Source: Pseudomonas brassicacearum subsp. neoaurantiaca
Lineage (GTDB): Bacteria; Pseudomonadota; Gammaproteobacteria; Pseudomonadales; Pseudomonadaceae
Reading direction: 5' to 3'
NCBI RefSeq assembly: GCF_013608025.1
Contig: NZ_VDLV01000064.1
Location: 156,365-220,364, forward strand
DNA length: 64,000 nucleotides
In this document: piece after piece, positions 25,146 through 34,133 of the stretch
How positions within the stretch are numbered: the first letter of the stretch is position 1
Layout of the letters: each line of letters opens with the position of its first letter
Notes under the pieces: generated by a model
What the model was told of the DNA's origin: nothing
Databases searched by the model: none
The model's input: the letters and a program-made list of their open reading frames with translations, nothing else
Position numbers and translations under genes: made by a program

Positions 25146-28100
25146 TCAGTCGAGCGCGTCCTGCGGCGGCTCGGGCACCGGCTTGATGCTGGCGACCGCC
25201 GAAGGCACGGGCGTGATGGTCTTTTTCTCGGGCTCGGCAGGCACCAGTTTGTATTCCTGGCCTTGGAGATTCTTCAGATAGATTTCCATCTGCCGGAAGG
25301 AGATGTTGATGTGCTCCTTCTTGAATTCCCGATTGATGAAACGGTTGATCTCGTCCAGCACCGGGTTGCGGTCGCCGAGGTCGCGCACGTGCATGCGCAG
25401 CTCATGGTCCAGGGTGCTTTCGCCGAAGTTAAGGAAGTACACGATCGGCTCCGGCTCCTTCAAGACGCGCGGATTGTCACGCGCGGCCTTGAGCAGGAGT
25501 TCGCGGACCCGGTCCAGGTCCGATCCGTAGTCCACGCCGAGTTTCAACGTGACCCGAGTGACGGTGTCGGTGAGCGACCAGTTGATCAATTGCCCGGTGA
25601 TGAACGTCTTGTTCGGGACAATGATGTCCTTGCGGTCGAAGTCGGTGATGGTCGTCGCGCGAATGCGGATCTTGCTGACCGTGCCCGACAGGTTGCCGAT
25701 GGTGATGGTGTCGCCGATACGCACCGGACGCTCGAACAGGATCATGATGCCGGAGATGAAATTCGCGAAAATCTCCTGCATGCCGAAGCCCAGGCCCACC
25801 GACAGCGCGGCCACCAGCCATTGCAATTTGTCCCAGCTCACGCCGAGGGTGGACAGCGTGGTGACGAAACCGACGCCGGCGATCACGTAGGACAGCAGCG
25901 TCGTGGTTGCGTAGGCGCTGCCCTGGGCCAGGTTCAGCTTCGACAGCACGAACACTTCCAGCAAGCCCGGCAGGTTGCGCGCCAGGGCGAAGGTGATGCC
26001 GATGATGATCAGCGCGCCGAGCATGTCGCCGATGCTGATGGGCACCATGCTCATGTTGACGCCGGTGCCGCTGGTGTATTCGTAGAGGGTGATGTTGTCC
26101 AGGTACGAGAACACACTGATCAGGTCCGACCAGACCCAGTACAGCGCCGCCATGAACCCGCCGAGCAAGGCGAGACGGATCAGGCGCAGGGACTGTTCGT
26201 TGACTTTTTCAATGTCGAGGGTCGGTTCCTCGACCACGGCTTCGCCATCGCCGGCCTCCTTGGCGGCCTGGCGCTTGGCCAGGGCGCGCTGGTAGGCCAG
26301 GCGTCGCGCCGCGACCGACAGGCCACGGACGAACGTGGCCTCGATCACCAGCCAGAACATCAGCAAGTACAGCGTGTTGATCAAGCGATCACTGAGTTTC
26401 AGCGCGGTGTAGTAATAGCCGAAGCAGACGGCGACGAACAATGCGATCGGCAACGCGGTGAACAGCACGCCGACGGCCTTGCGGAACAGCGAGGTGTTCT
26501 GGTGCGTCGGGCTGCTGAGCAGCAGTCGGCTGAGCAGCCAGGCCATCGAGGCGTAGCAGGTCAGCACCACCGGCATGCCGAGCACGTCATCGGCCAGGGC
26601 TGATGGCTGCAACTCCGCCACCGCCACCACGGCCACCAAGGCCAGGACCACCAGCCCGAGCCGACGGATCCAGCCCTGGAGGAATTCGACCTGGGGTTTT
26701 TCCCAACGGAAATGCAGCTCGGCGACGCCGCCCGGGGAGAGGATTCGATAGGCGGTGTAGAACACCAGCCAGGCCTGCCCGATCTGCAACAACGCCGCGC
26801 CGAGGTTGGTGTTCTGGCCGCGGGCGTCGATCTGCAAGGCGTAACCGCACAGGGCCAGTGCCAGGGCCACCGGCATCGCCAGCAGGATGTTGATCAGGAT
26901 CGCCTGGGGCGTGTGCCATTGGCTGTCGCGCTTGAAGTGGCCGACATCCTGGTGGACCTTGTTCAGGCGCGCATACAGATTCTTGCGCCGCCACAGCAGC
27001 GCGCCGATCAACAGCGCCAGGGGCAGGAACAACAGCGGTCGCTGGGTCAGGCCATCGGCCAGTTCGCTGAGGCTTGAGGCCCAGGGCAGCGAATCAACTT
27101 GTTTTTCCAGGCGGGCCGGCACGCCACGCATCCATTCGAAATCCAGCGGTTTATTGCTGGGAATCCAGAACATCTGCTCCTCAAGGGTGGCCCGCAGACT
27201 CTGGGCAGTGCTGAGCAATTGTTTCTGGTTGAGCTGCAACGTGATGGATTCGTTGAGCACCGCGCTCAGTTCACGGTTCAGGCGGTCCAGCAGGTCGACC
27301 CGGGTCAGGGCCAGCTCCAGCAAGGCCTTGCGCAGTTGCGGAGTGGCTTGCTCGGACGGTTGGGACGCCAGCAGGCTGTCGACGTAAGCCCCAGGGTTGT
27401 TCAGCAACTCGCGTTGCTGGCTGACTTCGAACTGATACAGGCGAATGTCGGCGATCTGGTCGGCCAGGTTCTGGTCGAGCTTCAGGCGCGGCAGGGTCTG
27501 GCGCTGTTTGTAGAGAATCTTGGAGAGCAGCAGGCTGCCCTTGAGCACGCTGATCTGCTCGTCCAGCGCGGCATCGGTCTGGGTGACGCTGTCCAGCAAT
27601 TGCTTGGTCTGCAGGTTCTGCTGGGTGACTTCGTTGAGGCGGTCAGTGCTTTTGAGCAGGTAGTCGGAGAGCTTCAGGTTGTTCGCGCTTTCGGTCGCCA
27701 GCAGGCTACTGCCGCCGGCCTTCTGCGCTTCGATGGATTGCTGCGTCACCGTTTCCTGGGACTGGGCCAGGCGTTTCTGGTTGATCAGGTTCTGCAGGTC
27801 CTGGATTTCCTGCTCCATGCGATCGATCTTTTCGCTCAGCAGGTCATGCTGGCCGTTGCCCAGGTCTTGCAGTTGGCTATTGCCGGCCAGTTCCTGGCGA
27901 CGCAAGGGGATCAGCGCGTTGAGTGCCGCCAGCTCGGCGTTGAGTTGGTCGCGCTGCTCGGCGCTCAAGGCTTTGCCTGCATCCCTGCCGCTTTTGAGAG
28001 TGGCGTTGATCTGCTGGATCCGGGTCTGGCTGCTGGCGATTTCCGCCTGGGCGCGCTCGGGGCGGGTCTGGGCGGTGATGACCAGGCTGTTGGCATCGGC

Positions 28101-28508
28101 CAGGGCTTTTTGCAGGTCGCTCTGCTGGGTGGAACGCTCCGTCAGCATCTGTTCCAGCTGGGGAATCGGCAGGTTGGCGTAGCGTTGCGCCACCGGCACC
28201 ACATTGGTGTTCTTGAGCCGTGCCAGCTCGCGCTGGTTCTCAATGTTCTGCTTGGGTGCGTTGGCCAACTGCTGCTTGAGGGCCACCAGCTTCTGTTCGT
28301 AGTCGGCTTTGTTGCTGAGCTGGGTCAGGGTGTTCTGCAAGACGGCCTGCAGGGCTTTCTGGTCGGCCTCCGGCAGTTTGCGATCGGCGATCTTGTCCAG
28401 GCTCGCCTGGACCGAATCGCTGGTAGGCGGTTCGGCGGCGTGCACCGTGCAGATGGAAAGACTCAGGCCGAGCAGGGCGATGGCGAAAAAGGAGCGCAGG
28501 GTAGGCAT
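25146..28508 (-). CDS. mscK: large mechanosensitive channel MscK (KefA)
   Basis: 1120 aa. A signal peptide (ending TVHA) is followed by a roughly 450-residue periplasmic coiled-coil region rich in Gln and Leu, a block of about ten membrane helices (about 490-890), and the C-terminal MscS-type pore and vestibule with GLGFGMQEIFANFISG and LFERPVRIGDTITIG. It releases K+ and solutes on hypo-osmotic shock. It starts 35 nt after the nhaP2 stop and is followed closely by selO. Confidence 0.93.
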   Translation of the reverse strand: MPTLRSFFAIALLGLSLSICTVHAAEPPTSDSVQASLDKIADRKLPEADQKALQAVLQNTLTQLSNKADYEQKLVALKQQLANAPKQNIENQRELARLKNTNVVPVAQRYANLPIPQLEQMLTERSTQQSDLQKALADANSLVITAQTRPERAQAEIASSQTRIQQINATLKSGRDAGKALSAEQRDQLNAELAALNALIPLRRQELAGNSQLQDLGNGQHDLLSEKIDRMEQEIQDLQNLINQKRLAQSQETVTQQSIEAQKAGGSSLLATESANNLKLSDYLLKSTDRLNEVTQQNLQTKQLLDSVTQTDAALDEQISVLKGSLLLSKILYKQRQTLPRLKLDQNLADQIADIRLYQFEVSQQRELLNNPGAYVDSLLASQPSEQATPQLRKALLELALTRVDLLDRLNRELSAVLNESITLQLNQKQLLSTAQSLRATLEEQMFWIPSNKPLDFEWMRGVPARLEKQVDSLPWASSLSELADGLTQRPLLFLPLALLIGALLWRRKNLYARLNKVHQDVGHFKRDSQWHTPQAILINILLAMPVALALALCGYALQIDARGQNTNLGAALLQIGQAWLVFYTAYRILSPGGVAELHFRWEKPQVEFLQGWIRRLGLVVLALVAVVAVAELQPSALADDVLGMPVVLTCYASMAWLLSRLLLSSPTHQNTSLFRKAVGVLFTALPIALFVAVCFGYYYTALKLSDRLINTLYLLMFWLVIEATFVRGLSVAARRLAYQRALAKRQAAKEAGDGEAVVEEPTLDIEKVNEQSLRLIRLALLGGFMAALYWVWSDLISVFSYLDNITLYEYTSGTGVNMSMVPISIGDMLGALIIIGITFALARNLPGLLEVFVLSKLNLAQGSAYATTTLLSYVIAGVGFVTTLSTLGVSWDKLQWLVAALSVGLGFGMQEIFANFISGIMILFERPVRIGDTITIGNLSGTVSKIRIRATTITDFDRKDIIVPNKTFITGQLINWSLTDTVTRVTLKLGVDYGSDLDRVRELLLKAARDNPRVLKEPEPIVYFLNFGESTLDHELRMHVRDLGDRNPVLDEINRFINREFKKEHINISFRQMEIYLKNLQGQEYKLVPAEPEKKTITPVPSAVASIKPVPEPPQDALD

Positions 28509-28543
28509 AGAGACCGGTCAAGCAAGTGAGAATGGGGAGCAGT

Positions 28544-30286
28544 TTAGAGGAACAAGCCGGGACCCGGGCGACTTCCTTCGGGGAATCTGACGCCCACTTT
28601 GCCGATCTTGTTCCCGTCCATGACCGCGACGGTCCACAGGGTGTTGTTCCAGTCCACCTGGTCACCGACTACTGGCGCACCGCCAACTTTCTGGGCAATG
28701 AAACGGCCCAGGGTCATGTCCGGATCGATGCCGTCCAGCTTCAACCCGTAGAGGGCTGCGACCGCGGCCAACTGGGCATCTCCTTCGAGCACGAAGTCGC
28801 CGAAGAAGCGCAAATCCAGACCCCGTTGCGGTGCCTGGCTGAACAGTTTTCCAAGGGCTGGCAAGTCGTGTTCATGGCCGATAACACACAGCAAATCATC
28901 GACTTCCAACACCGTACTACCCGACGGATGGAGCAGTTGCTGGCCACGAAACAGGGCCGCGATGCGGGTTCCGTCGGGCATTTTCAGGTCCCGCAACGGT
29001 GAGCCGATGCACCATTTCTCGGCACCGAGGCGATAAATGAACAGTTCCCACTCGCTGGTGACATGCACTTCCAGCGCCGCCCGGGAAATCGGCAAAGGCT
29101 CCGGCGGGACCGTTACATGCAACAGCTTGGCGACCCACGGCAGGCTCGTTCCCTGCACCAGCAGCGAGACCAGCACGATAAAGAATGCCAGGTTGAAATA
29201 CAGCTGCGCGTGGGGCAAACCGGCCATCAGCGGGAACACCGCAAGAATAATCGGCACCGCGCCACGCAGGCCGACCCAGGAAATAAAGGCTTTTTCACGA
29301 CCGTGAAATGCCTTGAATGGCAACAGCCCGACCATGACCGACAGCGGCCGGGCGAACAGGATCATCCACAAGGCCAGGCCAAGGGCGGGCAGGGCGATGG
29401 GCAGCAGGTCGTGGGGGGTGACCAGCAGGCCCAGCACCAGGAACATGCCGATTTGCGCCAGCCAGGCCATGCCGTCGAGCATATGAAGGATGCCGTGGCG
29501 GCTGCGCACCGGGCGATTGCCCAGCACAAGGCCGCACAGGTACACCGCCAGGAAACCGCTGCCGTGCAGGGCGTTGGTCAGGGCGAACACCGCCAGGCCG
29601 CCGCTGATCACCAGGATCGGATAGAGACCGTTGGCCAGGTTGATGCGGTTGACCAATTGCAGCATCAGCCAACCGCCGCCCAGGCCGAGCAGCGCACCGA
29701 TACCGAACTCGCGCACCAGATGCCCGAGCAGGCTCCAATGCAGGCCGGTTTCACCGCTGGCGAGCATGCCGATCAGCGTGACGGTCAGGAACACCGCCAT
29801 GGGATCGTTGCTGCCGGACTCGATTTCCAGCGTGGCGCTGACCCGCTCGTTCAGGCCTTTGCCGCCGAGCAGCGAAAACACCGCCGCGGCGTCGGTGGAG
29901 CCGACAATCGCGCCGATCAGCAAACCCTGGATCAGGTTCAGGTTGAACAGCCACGCCGCCGCCATGCCGGTCAGCCCCGTGGTGATCAGTACGCCCACCG
30001 TCGCTAGCGACAACGCCGGCCACAACGCCACGCGAAAGCTCGAGACCCGCGTGCGCAAGCCACCGTCCAGCAGGATGACCGCCAATGCCAGGTTGCCGAC
30101 CAGATAGGCCGTTGCGTAGTTGTCGAAAAGAATGCCCGCGCCATCGACGCCGGCAACCATGCCCACGGCCAGGATGATCACCAGGATCGGGATGCCCAGG
30201 CGGGACGAAAGAGAACTCACCAGGATGCTCGCACCCACCAGCAACGCGCCGATCAAGAACAGGCTGTTGATGGTCGTCGCGGTCAA
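28544..30286 (-). CDS. nhaP2: potassium/proton antiporter NhaP2 (CvrA)
   Basis: 580 aa. A CPA1-type membrane domain with about 12-13 helices (ILLDGGLRTR; GSNDPMAVFLT with the ion-binding Asp) is followed by an RCK/TrkA-C regulatory domain (about 400-480) and a CorC/HlyC-like C-terminal domain. The start is read as TTG at 30286 because GGAG stands seven bases before it; the TTG at 30307 lacks a site. It exports K+ (or other monovalent cations) in exchange for protons. Head gene of a likely nhaP2-mscK-selO operon. Confidence 0.9.
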   Translation of the reverse strand: MTATTINSLFLIGALLVGASILVSSLSSRLGIPILVIILAVGMVAGVDGAGILFDNYATAYLVGNLALAVILLDGGLRTRVSSFRVALWPALSLATVGVLITTGLTGMAAAWLFNLNLIQGLLIGAIVGSTDAAAVFSLLGGKGLNERVSATLEIESGSNDPMAVFLTVTLIGMLASGETGLHWSLLGHLVREFGIGALLGLGGGWLMLQLVNRINLANGLYPILVISGGLAVFALTNALHGSGFLAVYLCGLVLGNRPVRSRHGILHMLDGMAWLAQIGMFLVLGLLVTPHDLLPIALPALGLALWMILFARPLSVMVGLLPFKAFHGREKAFISWVGLRGAVPIILAVFPLMAGLPHAQLYFNLAFFIVLVSLLVQGTSLPWVAKLLHVTVPPEPLPISRAALEVHVTSEWELFIYRLGAEKWCIGSPLRDLKMPDGTRIAALFRGQQLLHPSGSTVLEVDDLLCVIGHEHDLPALGKLFSQAPQRGLDLRFFGDFVLEGDAQLAAVAALYGLKLDGIDPDMTLGRFIAQKVGGAPVVGDQVDWNNTLWTVAVMDGNKIGKVGVRFPEGSRPGPGLFL

Positions 30287-30409
30287 AGGCAGTACTCCGG
30301 GAATCAAGGGACAGGCACAAACTGACCATGCAGTCTGCGTGCCAGCGATTCTAACCTGTTGAAATGTGATGCTGTCAAAAAAGGTTGGGAGCTAGGAGGC
30401 TGGGCACAG

Positions 30410-30597
30410 CTCTTGTGGCGAGGGGATTTATCCCCGCTGGCTGCGAAGCAGCCCCCATTACTGTGCTGCCATGCGGTTAGCAGGCGAGCGCTTCGCACTC
30501 GAGCGGGGATAAATCCCCTCGCCACAAGGGATGGTCGACGATGAATAGCGAGGGCCGCTGCGCGGCCCAGCGGGAGCAAGCTCCCTCGCCACGAGAG
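30410..30597. repeat. three REP-like palindromes
   Basis: GTGGCGAGGGGATTTATCCCCGC (about 30415-30438), its inverted partner (about 30504-30527), then a GGGAGCAAGCTCCCTCGCCAC copy (about 30570-30592). The remainder of 30287-30719 holds nothing recognisable. Short reading frames here are made by the repeats. Confidence 0.8.
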
Positions 30598-30730
30598 CCA
30601 GTTCAGGTGGCGGGCGGACTGTACGCAATCTGTTTCGGTGTGGGAGGGCTGGATGGGGTTTGTCGTAGGAATGGACTGAAGGAATGTTCCCCATTGACTT
30701 GCAGGACATTTCCTAGAAAATTCCAGCCTC

Positions 30731-30759
30731 TTGCGCCTGCCGGTTTCGGTGCCTAGGCT
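30731..30759 (+). promoter_or_regulatory. candidate promoter for the DUF6124 leader
   Basis: TTGCGC (30731-30736), 17-nt spacer, TAGGCT (30754-30759). The -10 within GCCTAGGCT also resembles RpoS-type elements. Transcription would begin near 30766, at the base of the first hairpin. Confidence 0.45.
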
Positions 30760-30765
30760 GTGCTC

Positions 30766-30992
30766 ACCGCTGCCAATCAGCGGTCGGGTTTAGCAGCTCG
30801 GAGTTACGTTAGGCGCATGGCAACTGCCATTCAGTGCGGGCATTTTTTTGCTCGAATTTTTATGGCGGCTGTGCGCAGGGCATCCTCGGGTGCGCCGGTT
30901 TCCTAACGTACCGGTCTGCTAACCTGCGCATGGCTGCCACCTCTTCGTTTAGCAGCGACCGTGGCGGCTCTCACTTACGTTAGGAGCATTCC
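30766..30992 (+). ncRNA. structured 5' leader upstream of DUF6124 gene
   Basis: A 227-nt leader with several interlocking elements. A perfect hairpin ACCGCTG/CAGCGGT lies at 30766-30784. Arm 1 (30788-30813) contains GTTTAGCAGC and TTACGTTAGG. Arm 2 (30902-30924) contains CCTAACGTA and CTGCTAA, complementary in the correct antiparallel order. Arm 3 (30947-30985) repeats GTTTAGCAGC and TTACGTTAGGA, the latter running into the Shine-Dalgarno AGGAG before ATG 30993. Arms 1:2 and 2:3 exclude each other. A hairpin with ATGGC/GCCAT (30817-30830) followed by TTTTTTT at 30842-30848 resembles a terminator. The pairing is seen in sequence; regulation is inferred. Confidence 0.65.
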
Positions 30993-31328
30993 ATGGACAA
31001 ACTCATCCCAGACCCACCCCCGCTGCATCTGGACATCGCGGCTGACGCCAATGCCGAGCGTGTCATTGATTCCTATCTGAACCCCAAGCCCGCCCAGCCT
31101 GACAAGAAACCCGCTCCGGACCAGCTATTCACTGTCGTGGAGGGCCTCGATGCCGAAAGCCTATTAGCCAACCTCAGTGAAACCCTGGCCTCAGCCAATG
31201 CGATGGCGGGCGATCTGGCGTTCGACCTGGACGGCTCGCGGCGACACGTTGCGCTGGGGCTGCAACAGTTGATCGAACTAGGAGAGTTATTGGCAAACCG
31301 GGCGTTGGATGTCGTCGATCCCAGGTAG
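30993..31328 (+). CDS. DUF6124-family protein
   Basis: 111 aa beginning MDKLIPDPPPLHLD, the usual N-terminus of a family found in multiple copies in Pseudomonas genomes. A variable Pro/Lys-rich linker is followed by a helical domain (FTVVEGLDAESLLANLSETLASAN). No enzymatic motif or membrane segment is visible. Function unknown. It is the only gene behind the structured leader described at 30766-30992, whose last repeat supplies its ribosome site. Confidence 0.85.
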   Translation: MDKLIPDPPPLHLDIAADANAERVIDSYLNPKPAQPDKKPAPDQLFTVVEGLDAESLLANLSETLASANAMAGDLAFDLDGSRRHVALGLQQLIELGELLANRALDVVDPR

Positions 31329-31349
31329 AAGCCTTGGGTTTGATCGAGA

Positions 31350-31455
31350 ACACTGTGGCGAGGGAGCTTGCTCCCGCTCGGCTGCGAAGCAGTCGTCGCT
31401 TTTAAAGGACGGGGCCGCTGCGCAGCCCAGCGGGAGCAAGCTCCCTCGCCACAAA
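31350..31455. repeat. REP doublet
   Basis: GTGGCGAGGGAGCTTGCTCCCGC (about 31353-31376) and its inverted partner (about 31428-31452), between convergent DUF6124 and chemoreceptor genes. Confidence 0.85.
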
Positions 31456-31506
31456 AGCTGGATTGTTGATCACCCACTGTCTGCGGGCAATCAACCGATA
31501 CGCGGG

Positions 31507-33129
31507 TTAAACGCTGAACCGCCCAACCATGCTGTTCAAATCCACGGCCAGGCGCGACAGCTCGGCGCTCGCGGCGCTGGTCTGGTTCGCGCCGGTGGCC
31601 GATTGCACCGACAGGTCACGGATGTTCACCAGATTGCGGTCCACTTCACGGGCCACCTGGGCCTGTTCTTCGGCGGCGCTGGCGATCACCAGGTTGCGTT
31701 CGTTGATCTCGACGATGGCGCTGTTGATGGTGTCCAGAGACATGCCGGCACCGCGGGCGATGTTCAGCGTCGATTCGGCGCGTTCGGTGCTGTTGCGCAT
31801 CGAGTCCACGGCCTGTTCGGTGCCGCTCTGGATGCTGCCGATCATGCGTTCGATTTCGCTGGTCGACTGCTGGGTGCGATGGGCCAGGGCGCGGACTTCG
31901 TCGGCAACCACGGCGAAACCACGACCGGCTTCACCGGCACGGGCGGCTTCGATGGCGGCGTTCAGGGCCAACAGGTTGGTCTGGTCGGCCAGGCCACGGA
32001 TGACGTCGAGCACCTTGCCGATGTCGCGGGACTCATCGGCCAGGTTGCCGATCAGCGTGGCGGTGCTTTGTACGTCGGCGCTCATGCGTTCGATGGCGCC
32101 AACGGTTTCCTGCACCAGGTCGCGGCCGTCGCCTGCCGAGGTGGTGGCGTTCCTGGACGCTTCGGAGGTGCTGACCGCGTTGCGGGCAACTTCTTCCACG
32201 GCGCTGGTCATCTCGTTGACCGCGGTGGCGGCTTGTTCGATTTCGTTGTTCTGCTGGGTCAGGCCACGGGCGCTTTCCTCGGTGACGCTGTTGAGCTCTT
32301 CAGCGGCGGAGGCCAGTTGCGTAGCCGAGCCGGAGATTCGTTGCAGGGTGTCACGCAGTTTGTCCTGCATGGTCGCCATGGCGCGCAGCAGGCGGCCGGC
32401 TTCGTCGCTGCCATCAACGGTGATCGGCCGGGTCAGGTTGCCCTTGGCGATTTCTTCGGCGGCGTCCAACGCGTTGGCGATCGGCTTGGTGATGCTGTTG
32501 GTCAGCAGCCAGGCGAAGAGCAGGGTCAGGCCAGTGGCAACGATCAACATTGTCACGACCCAAGTGAAAGCGGTCGAGTACTGCTGCGCCGCGCCTTTAT
32601 AAAAGTCTTCTGCTTGCAGGTTGTTGATCTCGGTCAGGCGAGCCAGGACCGCGTTGACAGCTTCCGAATTGGTCTGCAGGTCGTTGCTGAGCAGGGTCCG
32701 CAGCTCATCGACTTGGTTGTTGCGCGCAAGGGTCTTCATGCGCTCTTCAAGCTGACGGTACTGATTGAGCAACTGCACGTATTGGTCGTAGGCGGCCCGC
32801 TCATCCGCAGCGCTGATGAGCTTTTCATAAGCGCTTTGAGCTGTACGGATCTGCTGGTTGCGTTGTTCAAACAGATCGAAGATCTGCTGGACGTCCGCTT
32901 CGCGGTTCGTCAGCAAGCGATACGACAGCACGCGCAGGCGCAGGGTCAGTTGGGTGAATTCGTTCAGGGCCTTGATGCTCGGCACGCTGTTTTCGACGAT
33001 GTTTTCGCCGGACGTGCGGATCTTGCTCATCTGGCTCAAGGCAAACACGCCCAGGGCCAGCATCAGGGCGCCGATCAGGGCAAACCCCAGGAACGCCCGT
33101 GGCGCGATGTTCATATTACGTAAGGACAT
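31507..33129 (-). CDS. methyl-accepting chemotaxis protein
   Basis: 540 aa. Membrane helix 1 (about 10-33) and helix 2 (about 188-211) bracket a roughly 155-residue helical periplasmic sensor of the four-helix-bundle type. A HAMP domain (TNSITKPIANALDAAEEIAKG) and a long cytoplasmic signalling domain follow, with the conserved hairpin tip AGRGFAVVADEVRALAHRT near residue 400. No C-terminal receptor pentapeptide. Ligand unknown. The start at 33129 is where the first helix begins; the open frame continues to 33426 without a ribosome site or codon support. Confidence 0.93.
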   Translation of the reverse strand: MSLRNMNIAPRAFLGFALIGALMLALGVFALSQMSKIRTSGENIVENSVPSIKALNEFTQLTLRLRVLSYRLLTNREADVQQIFDLFEQRNQQIRTAQSAYEKLISAADERAAYDQYVQLLNQYRQLEERMKTLARNNQVDELRTLLSNDLQTNSEAVNAVLARLTEINNLQAEDFYKGAAQQYSTAFTWVVTMLIVATGLTLLFAWLLTNSITKPIANALDAAEEIAKGNLTRPITVDGSDEAGRLLRAMATMQDKLRDTLQRISGSATQLASAAEELNSVTEESARGLTQQNNEIEQAATAVNEMTSAVEEVARNAVSTSEASRNATTSAGDGRDLVQETVGAIERMSADVQSTATLIGNLADESRDIGKVLDVIRGLADQTNLLALNAAIEAARAGEAGRGFAVVADEVRALAHRTQQSTSEIERMIGSIQSGTEQAVDSMRNSTERAESTLNIARGAGMSLDTINSAIVEINERNLVIASAAEEQAQVAREVDRNLVNIRDLSVQSATGANQTSAASAELSRLAVDLNSMVGRFSV

Positions 33130-33385
33130 GGAAATTACCGTGAAGAAGCGCGTCCGTGCGGGGTTGTGACTGGTTAACTGGCTTATCGGTCCTGCGACTG
33201 AAGTCTTGAGGGCGCTGCGTGCTTTTGTCGCATTCCGGCGTCGATGGAGCGACGAAGGGTCGGAACCAGATCCCTCCTGCACAGTCTTTACAGCTCGCGA
33301 GCGGTGCGCCGCTGCCTCTAAGTCGTGGCGTCGACGATGACTTTTCTTTATCGTACGCGCCCCTGGAAAAAGCCTGGAAATCAAT

Positions 33386-33616
33386 ATGTTGGAAGCATCC
33401 CTGAGCCAACTGGAGCAACTGGTCACTGACCTGGTGCAACAGAACCGTCACCTCACCGGCCTGAACGAAACCCTGAGCGCCGAACTGGCCAAGGCCAAGG
33501 ATGAAAACGAAAGCCTGCAACTGAGCTTGATGGAGCAGGAAGAATTGAACGGCAGCACCGCTGCCCGCATCCAGACCCTGATCGAGCGCGCCAGCAGCGC
33601 AACGGTTGGCGCATGA
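33386..33616 (+). CDS. TIGR02449 coiled-coil protein
   Basis: 76 aa, almost entirely one coiled coil (LEQLVTDLVQQNRHLTGLNE), similar in size and pattern to ZapB. It overlaps zapA in ATGA, the arrangement also found in P. aeruginosa (PA5226-PA5227). A role in divisome assembly with ZapA is likely but inferred. Confidence 0.85.
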   Translation: MLEASLSQLEQLVTDLVQQNRHLTGLNETLSAELAKAKDENESLQLSLMEQEELNGSTAARIQTLIERASSATVGA

Positions 33617-33915
33617 AGCACGGCGCCGATGGGGTCACGGTCGTCTCGATCCTGGGGGAAGACTATTCAATCAAGGCGCCGGCCGGGCAGGAGCAGGCGC
33701 TGTTGGACGCCGCTTCGATGCTCAAGGCGGCCCTGGCCGATACCAAGCGCAAATACCCGACATTGATCGGCGACCGCCTGCTGGTGCTGGCGGCCATGAA
33801 CCTGTGTTCGCAGCAGATCGAAATGCAAAAGCAACACCAGGCGGAGCTCGATCGATGCCAGGAGCAGGTCAGCGCCACGGTCGAGGTGATTGCCAAGACG
33901 ATTCAGCAGGCCTGA
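33613..33915 (+). CDS. zapA: cell division protein ZapA
   Basis: 100 aa. The N-terminal beta segment VTVVSILGEDYSIKAPAGQEQALL and the C-terminal coiled coil (QQIEMQKQHQAELDRCQEQV) are those of ZapA, which cross-links FtsZ filaments at midcell. It is translationally coupled to the upstream gene. The usual downstream neighbours in P. aeruginosa (6S RNA, then a 5-formyl-THF cyclo-ligase) are not here; REP elements follow instead. Confidence 0.92.
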   Translation: MKHGADGVTVVSILGEDYSIKAPAGQEQALLDAASMLKAALADTKRKYPTLIGDRLLVLAAMNLCSQQIEMQKQHQAELDRCQEQVSATVEVIAKTIQQA

Positions 33916-33950
33916 CCTTCATAAGGCCTGATATGGGTGGCGATCCAGTT

Positions 33951-34110
33951 GTAGGAGCGAGCCTGCTCGCGAATGCGGTGTGTCAGTTGCGTTAGATTTG
34001 TCTGATCCACCGCTTTCGCGAGCAGGCTCGCTCCCACAATGAATCGGCGGTGTACGCCGATCTTGTGTTCGCTCGGAACCCCTGTAGGAGTGAGCCTGCT
34101 CGCGAATGAT
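33951..34110. repeat. three REPs after zapA
   Basis: GTAGGAGCGAGCCTGCTCGCGA (from about 33951), inverted copy (about 34014-34037), and a third GTAGGAGTGAGCCTGCTCGCGA (about 34084-34106), filling the gap between convergent zapA and the acyl-CoA dehydrogenase gene. Confidence 0.85.
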
Positions 34111-34133
34111 TCAGCTACGCAGCTAAATCTGGC

